Of a stretch of DNA of 64,000 nucleotides, positions 15,278 to 24,912 are shown in pieces. Location of the stretch: NCBI GenBank assembly GCA_949035555.1, contig CAROLD010000001.1:62001-126000 (forward strand). The letters are read 5' to 3'. Made by a program: the position numbers and the translations under genes. The stretch comes from an uncultured bacterium. GTDB lineage: Bacteria > Cyanobacteriota > Vampirovibrionia > Gastranaerophilales > Gastranaerophilaceae. The notes under the pieces were generated by a model. That model saw only the letters and a list, made by a program, of their open reading frames with translations. It ran no database searches and was not told the origin of the DNA. Every line of letters starts with the position of its first letter. Position 1 is the first letter of the stretch.

Positions 15278-17503
15278 ATGTTAAAAAATGAATATTTAGA
15301 AAAGGCGAGAGAGTTTTTTACGTCGTCTAAAGTTGTTAAGTTATTCTACTTAATATCTTTCACTTTAATGATTACCGCGATAATTTCTTCACAGAACTTC
15401 TTTTTCCAATCAATTATTGAAAACGGAATAAGTAAAAAAGATATTATTGCTCAAAAAACTCTAACCGTTGAAGATGTCAAACGAACAGAACAGCACAAAA
15501 GAGAAGTGGCACAAAAAGTTGAGCCTATTCTAGTTCCCGCAGAAGATGATTTTATTAAATCAAATCTGGAAACTCTTCAAAATTCTATTATTCAAATTAG
15601 AAAGAAAAACAACACAGAAGAAGAAAAAATAGAAGAACTTAACGTTCTGTTTGATTTATCAGGTAACCCGAAAAAAACTTTTATCATAGACTTTTTGCTT
15701 AATGTTGACGATGCAAGTTTAAGAGAAGCGTTTGACAAGGCTTCGGTTTCTCTGGTAAACATTCTACAAAAAGGTATAACAGAAAAAGACTACGAAAAAG
15801 ATAACATACGTTCGCTGGTTCAAGAAAACCTTGTGACCAATGTTTCCAAAAGGCAAATTGCAGTAATTCCTGCTTTATTAGAACAGGTTATTGTGCCAAA
15901 TCTTGTGGTTGATGATGCGGCTACAGAAATTGCAAAAATGAACGCTCAAGATGCGGTAAAACCTTACAAAGTTACATTCCAGAAAGGTGAAAAAATTGTT
16001 TTCGAAGGTGAACCGGTTACCAGATTAAAAAGAGATGCCTTAAGAGAAGCCGGTTATAACGTTTATGAACTTAATTGGCAGGGAATTTTATCAATTTATG
16101 TTCTTGTATTGTTCTTAACTGTAATATTCCTTGCATATTTAAAATTCTTTGAAAAAGATTTTCTGGAACCTCGTTACTTATCGTTATCAGCAATGATGAC
16201 TACTATAGCCTGTATGGTGGCAGTAGTACTTCCTACAGGTTTTTCACCGTATATTTTACCAATTCCTGCAATAATTATTATTGCCGCTATATTTTTAAAT
16301 CCAAGAATTGCATTCCTTCTTTCCTGCCTGACACTTATCATTTTAACCGTAGGCATGCAGTATGAAGCCCAATTCATAATTGTATTTATAATTCTTTCAA
16401 TTATTGGAATGATTACGGTTTCAAAAATTCGTTACACAAGACGTTTTGATTTAATCAGAGCCGGCTTCCATTTAGGCGTTGCCGGTGTACTTACAATGAT
16501 GAGTTTGTACTTTATCGATAAATGTCTCATTGATGTTAATAACTATTTAATTATGAAAAACTGTGTTTTCATTTTTGTAAACAGTATTGTAAGTTCAATT
16601 GCTGCGTTAGGCTTGTCTCCAATACTGGAAAGCACATTCCATATAATAACCCCTTACGGACTTGCAGAACTTGGCGACCATAACCAGCCGCTTTTAAAAC
16701 GATTGCAAATAGAAGCTCCCGGAACTTATCACCATAGCTTGATGGTTTCAACACTTTGTGAAGCTGCTGCCGAAGCAATTGGAGCTAACCCGATTTTAGC
16801 ACGTGTTGGAGCATTCTATCACGACATCGGCAAGCTTAAAAGACCTTTGTTCTTTGTTGAAAACCAATCTTATTTCAGCATTGAAAACCCGCACAATACT
16901 CTTAATCCCAGATTGAGTAAAATGGTTATCACTGCACATCCGAAAGATGGTGTGGAATTAGCAAAAGAATACAAACTTCCAAATATTATTAATGATTTCA
17001 TTCTTCAGCATCATGGCGAAGGTATTGCCAAATACTTCTACAATCAAGCTGTGATTGAAGAAGGTGCTGAAAATGTTAAGGAAGAACAATTCAGATATAC
17101 CGGTCCCAAACCGAACAGAAAAGAAACTGCTATTTTAATGATTGCTGATGCGGTTGAATCCGCTGTCCGTGCAATGAAAGGAGCTACTGTTGATGAGATT
17201 GAAAACATAATTGATAAAATTATTGTTGAAAGATTAAACGACGGTCAGCTCGCTGACAGTCCGCTGACATTGAAAGATATTAAAGTTATCGCCGCTACTT
17301 TCAGCAGAATCTTAAGAGGTATGCAACACAATAGAATTAAATATCAGGAAAATATTGCAGAAGAATTTGCAAAAAACAAAATCGAAATGCCTAATAAAAT
17401 TCTTGATGAAGACTTTGAGAAAAAAATCAAAGAACTTGAAGATGCCAAAAATCAGCCTCCGACAAATGAGGATTGGAATAAGAAAGAAAATAAAGACTTA
17501 TAA
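15278..17503 (+). CDS. pgpH: 7TM-HD family phosphohydrolase (PgpH-like)
   Basis: Membrane HD-domain protein. In Firmicutes, PgpH is a cyclic-di-AMP phosphodiesterase. One N-terminal membrane segment, an extracytoplasmic 7TMR-HDED region (about 45-265, with IVFEGEPVTRLKRDALREAG), a seven-helix membrane domain (about 270-465), then a cytoplasmic HD domain with GTYHHSLMVSTL, YHDIGKLKRP near 514, HPKDGVELA and QHHGEG. I chose the ATG at 15278 (AGGA 9 nt upstream) over the TTG at 15272. First gene of a pgpH-ybeY-dgkA operon. Cyclic-di-AMP as substrate is inferred from the family. Confidence 0.9.
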   Translation: MLKNEYLEKAREFFTSSKVVKLFYLISFTLMITAIISSQNFFFQSIIENGISKKDIIAQKTLTVEDVKRTEQHKREVAQKVEPILVPAEDDFIKSNLETLQNSIIQIRKKNNTEEEKIEELNVLFDLSGNPKKTFIIDFLLNVDDASLREAFDKASVSLVNILQKGITEKDYEKDNIRSLVQENLVTNVSKRQIAVIPALLEQVIVPNLVVDDAATEIAKMNAQDAVKPYKVTFQKGEKIVFEGEPVTRLKRDALREAGYNVYELNWQGILSIYVLVLFLTVIFLAYLKFFEKDFLEPRYLSLSAMMTTIACMVAVVLPTGFSPYILPIPAIIIIAAIFLNPRIAFLLSCLTLIILTVGMQYEAQFIIVFIILSIIGMITVSKIRYTRRFDLIRAGFHLGVAGVLTMMSLYFIDKCLIDVNNYLIMKNCVFIFVNSIVSSIAALGLSPILESTFHIITPYGLAELGDHNQPLLKRLQIEAPGTYHHSLMVSTLCEAAAEAIGANPILARVGAFYHDIGKLKRPLFFVENQSYFSIENPHNTLNPRLSKMVITAHPKDGVELAKEYKLPNIINDFILQHHGEGIAKYFYNQAVIEEGAENVKEEQFRYTGPKPNRKETAILMIADAVESAVRAMKGATVDEIENIIDKIIVERLNDGQLADSPLTLKDIKVIAATFSRILRGMQHNRIKYQENIAEEFAKNKIEMPNKILDEDFEKKIKELEDAKNQPPTNEDWNKKENKDL

Positions 17504-18018
17504 TGGAACTAAATATATATATAGAAAACGAATACAACGACTGGCAAATAGAAGAAGACAAGGTTATTGACTTAGCCGAAAGAATTTTCCAATACTATAT
17601 GCAGACACCTGAGATTGCAAACAACTGTACTCTTATCGGACAGGATTTTGAAACAGTATCATTTGATTTCCTTTTTTGTGACAGCAAAAAGACTCATCAA
17701 ATTAACAGAGAATACCGTGGAAAGGATTACCCTGCTGATATTATAACCTTTGCTGTTTTTGCAGATTCTCCTGAAGACGAAAGATTTATTCTGGATTTTG
17801 AAATTAATTTAGGAGAGGTTATAATAGCATTAGATAAGATTATGGAAGAAGCAGAAAAAAAAGAAATTTCAAAAGAGAAAGAACTTGCTTTTCTGATAAG
17901 CCACGGAATCTTACATCTTCTCGGGTTTGACCACCAGACAGAAGAAGAGTTTAATTTCGTAGTTAAAAATCAAAAAGATGCTCTTAATAGTATAGGAATA
18001 GTGTATGACAAAATATAA
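17503..18018 (+). CDS. ybeY: rRNA maturation endoribonuclease YbeY
   Basis: Zinc metalloprotein for 16S rRNA 3' processing and ribosome quality control. The zinc motif is HGILHLLGFDH near residue 133, preceded by NREYRGKDYPADIITFA and LGEVIIALDKI. At 171 aa it is slightly long because of an N-terminal segment of about 25 residues. It overlaps the pgpH stop by one base and dgkA by 14 nt, so the three genes are tightly coupled. The pgpH-ybeY-dgkA order is widely conserved. Confidence 0.95.
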   Translation: MELNIYIENEYNDWQIEEDKVIDLAERIFQYYMQTPEIANNCTLIGQDFETVSFDFLFCDSKKTHQINREYRGKDYPADIITFAVFADSPEDERFILDFEINLGEVIIALDKIMEEAEKKEISKEKELAFLISHGILHLLGFDHQTEEEFNFVVKNQKDALNSIGIVYDKI

Positions 18019-18388
18019 AAAACAAAACTTTTCAAATACCTTTAAAAACGCAAGAAAAGGTATGCGTTTAACTCTAAAAAGCGAGAGAAATATCAGGGTA
18101 CATATTTTTATCGCGGTATTAGTACTCATAACAGCGTGCTGTTTAAACTTTTCAATAACTAAATTCTGTATATTACTTCTGACAATTGCATCGGTAATCT
18201 CAGCAGAGATGTTTAATTCTGCAATAGAATTTTCTTTAGATGCAATTTTTCACAATAAATATTGCCGAATGGTCGGAATGGCAAAAGATATCGCAGCAGG
18301 TGCAGTAATGGTTGTGACAATTACTGCTGTGATGATTGGCGTCTTGTTGTTCGCTCCTCCTGTTATTTCATTTATTCAGGCAAAATAA
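18005..18388 (+). CDS. dgkA: Diacylglycerol/undecaprenol kinase
   Basis: Small trimeric membrane kinase that phosphorylates undecaprenol or diacylglycerol. After an amphipathic N-terminus (FKNARKGMRLTLKSERNIRV) come three membrane segments, with the active-site block SAEMFNSAIEFSLD near residue 72 and MAKDIAAGAVMV near 98. The start lies inside ybeY (14-nt overlap). Length 127 aa is standard. The Gram-positive-type form favours undecaprenol kinase activity, linking it to cell-envelope lipid recycling with the isoprenoid genes elsewhere in the window. Confidence 0.9.
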   Translation: MTKYKKQNFSNTFKNARKGMRLTLKSERNIRVHIFIAVLVLITACCLNFSITKFCILLLTIASVISAEMFNSAIEFSLDAIFHNKYCRMVGMAKDIAAGAVMVVTITAVMIGVLLFAPPVISFIQAK

Positions 18389-18419
18389 AAGCCTCTGCTG
18401 TGAAGGAGCAGAAGCTTTT
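18387..18419 (+). terminator. Terminator of the pgpH-ybeY-dgkA operon
   Basis: AAAAGC-C-TCTGCT pairs with AGCAGA-A-GCTTTT around a 7-nt loop, overlapping the dgkA stop codon; one C/A mismatch lies in the stem. Confidence 0.8.
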
Positions 18420-18440
18420 GACTTTTACCGAATAAACTTT

Positions 18441-18644
18441 TTAGTTATTACTCAAAACCAAGCGGAATGTTGCTAAATTTTTGATTGATAACATTGTATG
18501 CTTATTATGTTGTTCTTCTGAAATATCAAAAATTCTAATAATTCGCTGAATTTCAGCAAGGTCTTTATATGATTCAATTTTATAAACATTTTCGATTGGA
18601 TCTGCAACTACTGACATTAAAGTGTTTAATTCTTGTTCTTTCAT
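18441..18644 (-). CDS. Small protein (67 aa), unknown function
   Basis: A 67-residue acidic, helical protein (MKEQELNTLMSVVADPIENV at the start, ending FRLVLSNN). AGAGGA lies 9-10 nt before the ATG, and the shared promoter-like element is about 30 nt further up. No membrane segment or known domain. Similar in size and charge to the 77-aa protein at 27539, which also begins with an acidic helix, but I cannot claim homology. Confidence 0.6.
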   Translation of the reverse strand: MKEQELNTLMSVVADPIENVYKIESYKDLAEIQRIIRIFDISEEQHNKHTMLSIKNLATFRLVLSNN

Positions 18645-18673
18645 TTACCGATTATCCTCTTTCCTATATACTC

Positions 18674-18705
18674 TTATATAAAGTATTTTTTTTTGTGAGA
18701 ATTGC
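18674..18705 (-). promoter_or_regulatory. Shared promoter-like element (copy 4)
   Basis: On the minus strand GCAATTCT, 14 nt including nine A residues, then CTTTATATAA, upstream of the 67-aa gene. TTTGTTAA (complement of 18725-18732) lies about 19 nt further upstream. Confidence 0.55.
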
Positions 18706-18758
18706 TTTTTTTGATTAATTTCAGTTAACAAAGTGTTACAAAGGTGGCAAAATGGAGA

Positions 18759-19004
18759 TTATGCAAGGGCATCAAACCTTCGTCCGACAAATTCTGTAGT
18801 TTCATTTGGGCAGAGCAGACTATAAGGACCATCTCCGTAAATTGCCTGCACAAAACTCTGAGAGAAACCTGCCTGAGGAGATCCGGAACCTACAATTTCC
18901 GTATCTGCAAAACGATATAGCGCAACCCCTTTTGATTGCGGATTGTAGCCGTAATTCATCTTTAACGGCGACATCATATTTGATGCAGAGTAAACGTTAA
19001 CCAT
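18759..19004 (-). CDS. Small protein (81 aa), unknown function
   Basis: An 81-residue protein (MVNVYSASNMMSPLKMNYGY at the start, ending GRRFDALA), rich in Gly, Ser, Tyr and Asn, without signal peptide or membrane segment. AAGGA precedes the ATG, and a good sigma70-type promoter is upstream (19029-19057). No family recognised. The clear promoter and start make it likely real. It lies between the 67-aa gene and the second P-loop kinase. Confidence 0.55.
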   Translation of the reverse strand: MVNVYSASNMMSPLKMNYGYNPQSKGVALYRFADTEIVGSGSPQAGFSQSFVQAIYGDGPYSLLCPNETTEFVGRRFDALA

Positions 19005-19028
19005 ATTCCTTAATATCCCTATAATCTT

Positions 19029-19057
19029 ATTATACCTTATATTAATTAAAAATGTAA
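19029..19057 (-). promoter_or_regulatory. Sigma70-type promoter of the 81-aa gene
   Basis: On the minus strand TTACAT (complement of 19052-19057), a 17-nt spacer and TATAAT (complement of 19029-19034), about 25 nt before the start codon. Confidence 0.6.
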
Positions 19058-19169
19058 CCCTTAGCCTATATTAGGTAAAGTTTTATAATAAAAATTTAAC
19101 GAGTTACAACAATATAAGTAACTTAATCCATCTCAAGTCGCAAGATCCCCGCTGGAAGAAATTAACTCA

Positions 19170-20027
19170 CTATTGGAAATTGTTGGTTATAGTATAAATA
19201 TATTCTAAAATTTGTGCAAAATATTTCAAATCAGAATTGCCGTTTATAACTAAATCGGCTTCTTTCTTGAACGGTTTCACATACTTCTCACCGGCATCTG
19301 CAATATAGTGCCAGTGTTTAAGTGCATTTTCCTCGCTCTGATTACGCTCTTCAATTGCACGATTCATAAAACGGCTTTTTCTTAGTTCGTTATCGGTTTC
19401 AACGTAAATTTTAACGTCAAAAACATCTTTTACTTCTTCATACATTGTTGCGATGCCTTCTACAACAATAATTTTTTGAGAATGAACATCAAATGCTTTC
19501 GGCATTGAAACTCCGGTACCGTTAGGCAGATACATCGGAGCTTTAATATCAAGCCCGTCAGCTAAATCTTCCAAATCTGATTTCAAAATATCTAATTGAA
19601 AACTTGTCGGAGCATCAACATCATAACCATTATCTCTAAGGTTATCAAAAGAACCGTATTTATTAATAAGAGTTGAAATATCGTTAAAATAATTATCTGT
19701 ACTCAAAACAGTTACAGGCATGGATAATTGTTCAATTACGTTTTTAATTTCATGACAGATTGTTGATTTACCCGAAGCAGATTCTCCTGTAACACCTATT
19801 AAAAGTCGTTTTGCAGGGGCATTAATCAATCTTCTGCAAAATCTGTTTATAAATTCAGGATTAACCGCATTGATAATTGGTTCTTCCTGTTTTTTGTCGT
19901 ATAAAGATATTTGTCTGAATTTAGTTTGCAGATAAAACGCTAATAATTCACGACCGGATTTTGAGTTAAAGTCAGGCTTTAAAATTTTATCCGTTGAATT
20001 TAGTTCTTTTTCAATTAAAAGTTGCAT
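19170..20027 (-). CDS. Uridine kinase/phosphoribulokinase-like P-loop kinase (paralog 2)
   Basis: A 285-residue P-loop kinase with the same order as the protein at 9551: Walker A GVTGESASGKSTI, TVLSTDNYFNDI, DAPTSFQLDIL, KAPMYLPNGTGVS, IIVVEGIATMY and a lid-like SRFMNRAIEERNQ. The open frame extends to 20147, but I start at the ATG at 20025-20027 because GGAAAAG lies 5 nt upstream and the size then matches paralog 1. The next ATG (20037-20039) has no ribosome-binding site. It is divergent from atpD. Substrate unknown. Confidence 0.78.
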   Translation of the reverse strand: MQLLIEKELNSTDKILKPDFNSKSGRELLAFYLQTKFRQISLYDKKQEEPIINAVNPEFINRFCRRLINAPAKRLLIGVTGESASGKSTICHEIKNVIEQLSMPVTVLSTDNYFNDISTLINKYGSFDNLRDNGYDVDAPTSFQLDILKSDLEDLADGLDIKAPMYLPNGTGVSMPKAFDVHSQKIIVVEGIATMYEEVKDVFDVKIYVETDNELRKSRFMNRAIEERNQSEENALKHWHYIADAGEKYVKPFKKEADLVINGNSDLKYFAQILEYIYTITNNFQ

Positions 20028-20089
20028 ATTCTTTTCCATAATTTTGGGATATGCATAACATAATACATGAGAAAAACTTTTTTTGCTAG

Positions 20090-21589
<1,500 letters not shown>

Positions 21590-21592
21590 TTT

Positions 21593-21988
21593 ATGCAATT
21601 AAAAATTATCACACAAGAAAGAGTTGTTTTTGACGAAAGAGTTGATGAAATATATTCACGCGGAATTGACGGCGAATTCGGGATTTTAAAAGGACATGTT
21701 CCAATTATGACAGCTTTGGATATTGGAGTAACCAGAGCTAAAAAAGGTGCCGAAGTAAAGATGTTCACGACAATGGGCGGGATTTTACAATTCAAAGATG
21801 ATGAATGTTTAATCCTGACAACACTTGCAGAACCCGGAGAAGAAATCGACGAAGCACGCGCACGAGAAGCCTTAGAACGTGCAAAACGAAAACTGCGCGA
21901 AGCTAATGCAAGAATGGATGCAAAACGTGCGGAAGCAGCTATTGCAAGAGCGGAAGCACGCCTTAAAGCAAAATTAACAAAAGGCTAG
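21593..21988 (+). CDS. atpC: F1 ATP synthase epsilon subunit
   Basis: Rotor subunit that couples the central stalk to, and inhibits, F1. The beta-sandwich domain shows QERVVFDERVDEIYSRGIDG, EFGILKGHVPIMTALDIGV and DECLILTTLAEPGEEID; the C-terminal two-helix region (AREALERAKRKLREANARMD) is Ala/Arg-rich and complete, so the inhibitory form is possible. 131 aa is normal. It is co-transcribed with atpD and followed 9 nt later by a small membrane protein gene. Confidence 0.95.
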   Translation: MQLKIITQERVVFDERVDEIYSRGIDGEFGILKGHVPIMTALDIGVTRAKKGAEVKMFTTMGGILQFKDDECLILTTLAEPGEEIDEARAREALERAKRKLREANARMDAKRAEAAIARAEARLKAKLTKG

Positions 21989-21997
21989 GAGATTTAT

Positions 21998-22396
21998 ATG
22001 TATAGAGATTACAGATTTTTTATGGCAATGATTGTTCTTGCAATATTTGCAGTGTTTTTTGTATTTTTTAACACTTATCATTCAATAAACTGTGTTTATA
22101 ACAAATGTACAACTTATAAACAGACAGGCATGTTCGGGTTTAAAAAGCTTGATTACAGTTTTAACAGAAAAGATATTGAAAAGTATGAAATAGGCACAAA
22201 CCGCCATAGGACACACTCACGCAGACACAGTTACAGTTATCATACAGACTACTACCCGATTCTTGTAATGAAAGACGGACAAGAACACCGTATGCCATTC
22301 GAATTTTGCCGTGACAAATATCGTGCGGAAGAATTTGCACTAGATATAATGAGCGAACGCCGCCTGAAAAAATCTGAACATCCGTTTGGCTGGTAA
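21998..22396 (+). CDS. Membrane protein (132 aa), unknown function
   Basis: A single membrane segment (FFMAMIVLAIFAVFFVFFNT, about 7-26) precedes a basic His/Arg/Tyr-rich domain with INCVYNKCTTYKQTGMFGF, NRHRTHSRRHSYSYHTDYYP and ILVMKDGQEHRMPFEF. The last part has a PH-like strand pattern, but I cannot assign a family. AGGAG lies before the ATG. Position 9 nt after atpC suggests the same transcript. It ends directly against the convergent gene. Confidence 0.65.
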   Translation: MYRDYRFFMAMIVLAIFAVFFVFFNTYHSINCVYNKCTTYKQTGMFGFKKLDYSFNRKDIEKYEIGTNRHRTHSRRHSYSYHTDYYPILVMKDGQEHRMPFEFCRDKYRAEEFALDIMSERRLKKSEHPFGW

Positions 22397-23608
22397 TTAA
22401 GGCAAAGTCGGGTGAGTATTTAATTTATAGCAGTTTGTATAGTACTGCATATATTTTTTAAATGCGCCTTTTTCACCTTGCGAAATTTTTTCTAATAAAT
22501 CTTTCATCTCCTGAGTATTAATATTGTATTCAGCCAAAAGTTCGTTATTAAAAGTACTGTAGATTTTTGTCTTATTACGAATATCCAGAGCGCCTTGTTT
22601 AGCCTCCTTAGATTTAATATCAGGATATTTTTTAGAAACAACATAACCTGCCGCCACATCAAAATTTGCTCTTTTTGAATTTTCAGGAAGTTTTACCCAA
22701 ATTTGAGGATCCATATAAAATTTATACTCATCATCGGTTAATTCAATCTTGCTGAAATTACTTTTTACAGCAGCTTCCTGATAAGCTTTTGCTTTTTCTT
22801 CCATTTTAGTAAGCGCTTGCGGATTTGATTTTGTATAATTATACATAAACATGCCTGACGCTATAAACAATACAACAGCTGCAATAACAGCAAGTATCGG
22901 GGTTATTACCACCCACAATGCAGACTGATTGGACTGCGAGTGATGAAACTTTTCAACATTATCGTATTTTTCATTATTTTTATAAGCCCATTCATTACCT
23001 TTAAGCCCGCAAATTATCATAAACGCAAACCAGCCTGTTGTTAAAAGCAAAGGAAGCATAACCAGCGTAATAGGAGTTTTATTAAACAAACCCCATAACC
23101 AGGTTCCAAAACATGCGCCCCAATTGAATTTTGCAATCTCGCTTTTAGGTTTGTCTGCACTGATTTTACCCTTAGTAAACATCAGAACTAAAATTACAAA
23201 TATTGAAATCCACTTAAAAAACGGAGAAACCGCATTAGCAGGAGTATAGCCAAGAAGCATAAACACCGCAAGAACAGAAGAGACTAAATAAACCCTATTT
23301 TCATCGACTTCACCAATAATATCTCTTACTCTGCGAACAATTGAAGGGAAAAACAAACCGCATTCAATCAAACCGGAAACACCTAACCATATAGTGAACC
23401 ACAAAGGAAAAACATTAGACTTGACAGCAGATTGAGAAAAATCAGCCATCATATTCGGATTTGTAAATAACAGATATATCATAGGAGTTGTAAAAATCAA
23501 ACTCGCAATAATTTCCAAAATACAGAAATTAACAATAAAATTACGTCTGTTCAATATTCCTTTTAGGCTTAAAAATTTATTATTTTCTTCAAAATAGTTA
23601 TCTGTCAT
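22397..23608 (-). CDS. Multi-pass membrane protein (DUF805/DUF2628-like)
   Basis: A 403-residue protein with about seven hydrophobic segments. The start (FLSLKGILNRRNFIVNFCI) and VRRVRDIIGE resemble DUF805 proteins. FNWGACFGTWLWGLFNKTPI with ICGLKGNEWAYKNNEKYDN resembles the DUF2628 pattern. The last 130 residues are soluble and Lys-rich (ELTDDEYKFYMDPQIWVKLP). AAAGGAG precedes the ATG. It lies 11 nt downstream of rmuC, so the two probably share a transcript. Function unknown. Confidence 0.7.
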   Translation of the reverse strand: MTDNYFEENNKFLSLKGILNRRNFIVNFCILEIIASLIFTTPMIYLLFTNPNMMADFSQSAVKSNVFPLWFTIWLGVSGLIECGLFFPSIVRRVRDIIGEVDENRVYLVSSVLAVFMLLGYTPANAVSPFFKWISIFVILVLMFTKGKISADKPKSEIAKFNWGACFGTWLWGLFNKTPITLVMLPLLLTTGWFAFMIICGLKGNEWAYKNNEKYDNVEKFHHSQSNQSALWVVITPILAVIAAVVLFIASGMFMYNYTKSNPQALTKMEEKAKAYQEAAVKSNFSKIELTDDEYKFYMDPQIWVKLPENSKRANFDVAAGYVVSKKYPDIKSKEAKQGALDIRNKTKIYSTFNNELLAEYNINTQEMKDLLEKISQGEKGAFKKYMQYYTNCYKLNTHPTLP

Positions 23609-23619
23609 ACTGTCTCCTT

Positions 23620-24780
23620 TTAATTTAAAAATTCTTGAGGAATTGAGTTTTCACTCAGCTTTTTACCGTTTTTGGAAGATTTTGCCTCAATACCAAAATC
23701 TCTCAAACGCTCAGCCTCTTTAAATATACTGCCGTTTCCGCGAGCTGTAAAACGGTTTACCTCCGTTTGAATCGCACCGGCTGCTTTTTCAATTGCTGAC
23801 TGAATATTCATCAAATTTTGAGCGTGCGCAGATATATATTTATACAAATTCTCACCTACTTCAATTATATTTTGCACATTATCAAAACCCGTTTTTGATG
23901 CCCATAAAGTATTCACAAGCCGCAAAGTAACAAGCATTGATGCAGTGCCGACAATAATAATATTTTGAGAATTTGCACTTTCTACAATTTTTCTAAAATC
24001 CAAATCCGTATAAATCATATCAACGCAGGCTTCTACCGGAATGAACATCAAAATAAACCCCGGTTGATGAGTTTGCGGAATTTGTTCATAATTTTTTTTA
24101 GCAAGTGAATTTATACAGTTTGACAGGTCAGAGATAAAACTTTTTTTCAAATTTTCATCTTCTATCCGCCTGTAATCAATATAGTTTTTTAAAATCACTT
24201 TTGAATCAATGACAAGGTGCTTACCTTCTGGCAAATTCACTATAAAATCAGGTTTTACATCTCCTTGTACAAATTGCTTGGTGTAATGAATATTTTCTTT
24301 CAGATTAGCAAAATGCAAGACCTGTTCTAAAATATCTTCCCCAAATTCTCCTTTTAAATTCTGATTTGTCGTAAGTGCTTTTGCATATTTTTCAGCGGTA
24401 GCAACAGCATTTTTAATTTCTAAACTCTCTGATGCGTGAGATTTTTGATAATTATCAATACTTTCTTTAAAATCCTTTAATAATTTATTAATAGGTGAAA
24501 TTTCTTCTGATTTAAACAATTCAATTCGATTTTTCAAATCTGCGGAATGTTCGCTCAACAACTGTTCCTGCTGATTTTTCAAAGACTCTTGTGCAATTCT
24601 TGCGAACTCGGCTTTGATATTATTTACAATATTTTCATTTAATCCGATTTTTGATTTCAATTCAAGATTTTCTGCCTTAAGCGATAATACCTGTGCGCCA
24701 TAAATTTTTGATGCCGCAAGCCATCCTAACACTCCCGCAAGAACAACACTTAATATAAGAATTACAATTTCAAGAACCAT
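23620..24780 (-). CDS. rmuC: RmuC-family DNA recombination protein
   Basis: Predicted nuclease-fold protein that limits recombination at inverted repeats in E. coli. An N-terminal membrane anchor (EIVILILSVVLAGVLGWLAA) is followed by a long coiled coil (about 25-125) and the RmuC core: KGEFGEDILEQVL, KPDFIVNLPEGKHLVIDSKV, FILMFIPVEACVDMIY and ASKTGFDNVQNIIEVGENLY. I begin at the ATG at 24778-24780 just before the membrane anchor; a longer frame exists upstream but would contain a promoter-like TATGCTAAAAT. Confidence 0.92.
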   Translation of the reverse strand: MVLEIVILILSVVLAGVLGWLAASKIYGAQVLSLKAENLELKSKIGLNENIVNNIKAEFARIAQESLKNQQEQLLSEHSADLKNRIELFKSEEISPINKLLKDFKESIDNYQKSHASESLEIKNAVATAEKYAKALTTNQNLKGEFGEDILEQVLHFANLKENIHYTKQFVQGDVKPDFIVNLPEGKHLVIDSKVILKNYIDYRRIEDENLKKSFISDLSNCINSLAKKNYEQIPQTHQPGFILMFIPVEACVDMIYTDLDFRKIVESANSQNIIIVGTASMLVTLRLVNTLWASKTGFDNVQNIIEVGENLYKYISAHAQNLMNIQSAIEKAAGAIQTEVNRFTARGNGSIFKEAERLRDFGIEAKSSKNGKKLSENSIPQEFLN

Positions 24781-24912
24781 TACATTTACTCTCTTATAAT
24801 TTATAACCGATTTTAGCATATTTTTGCAAAATTTCAAAGTAAATATTTGCACAACAAACATTTTTTAATTAAAATATTGCTATAACGTACAGTAAGTAAG
24901 AAGGGATAAAAT

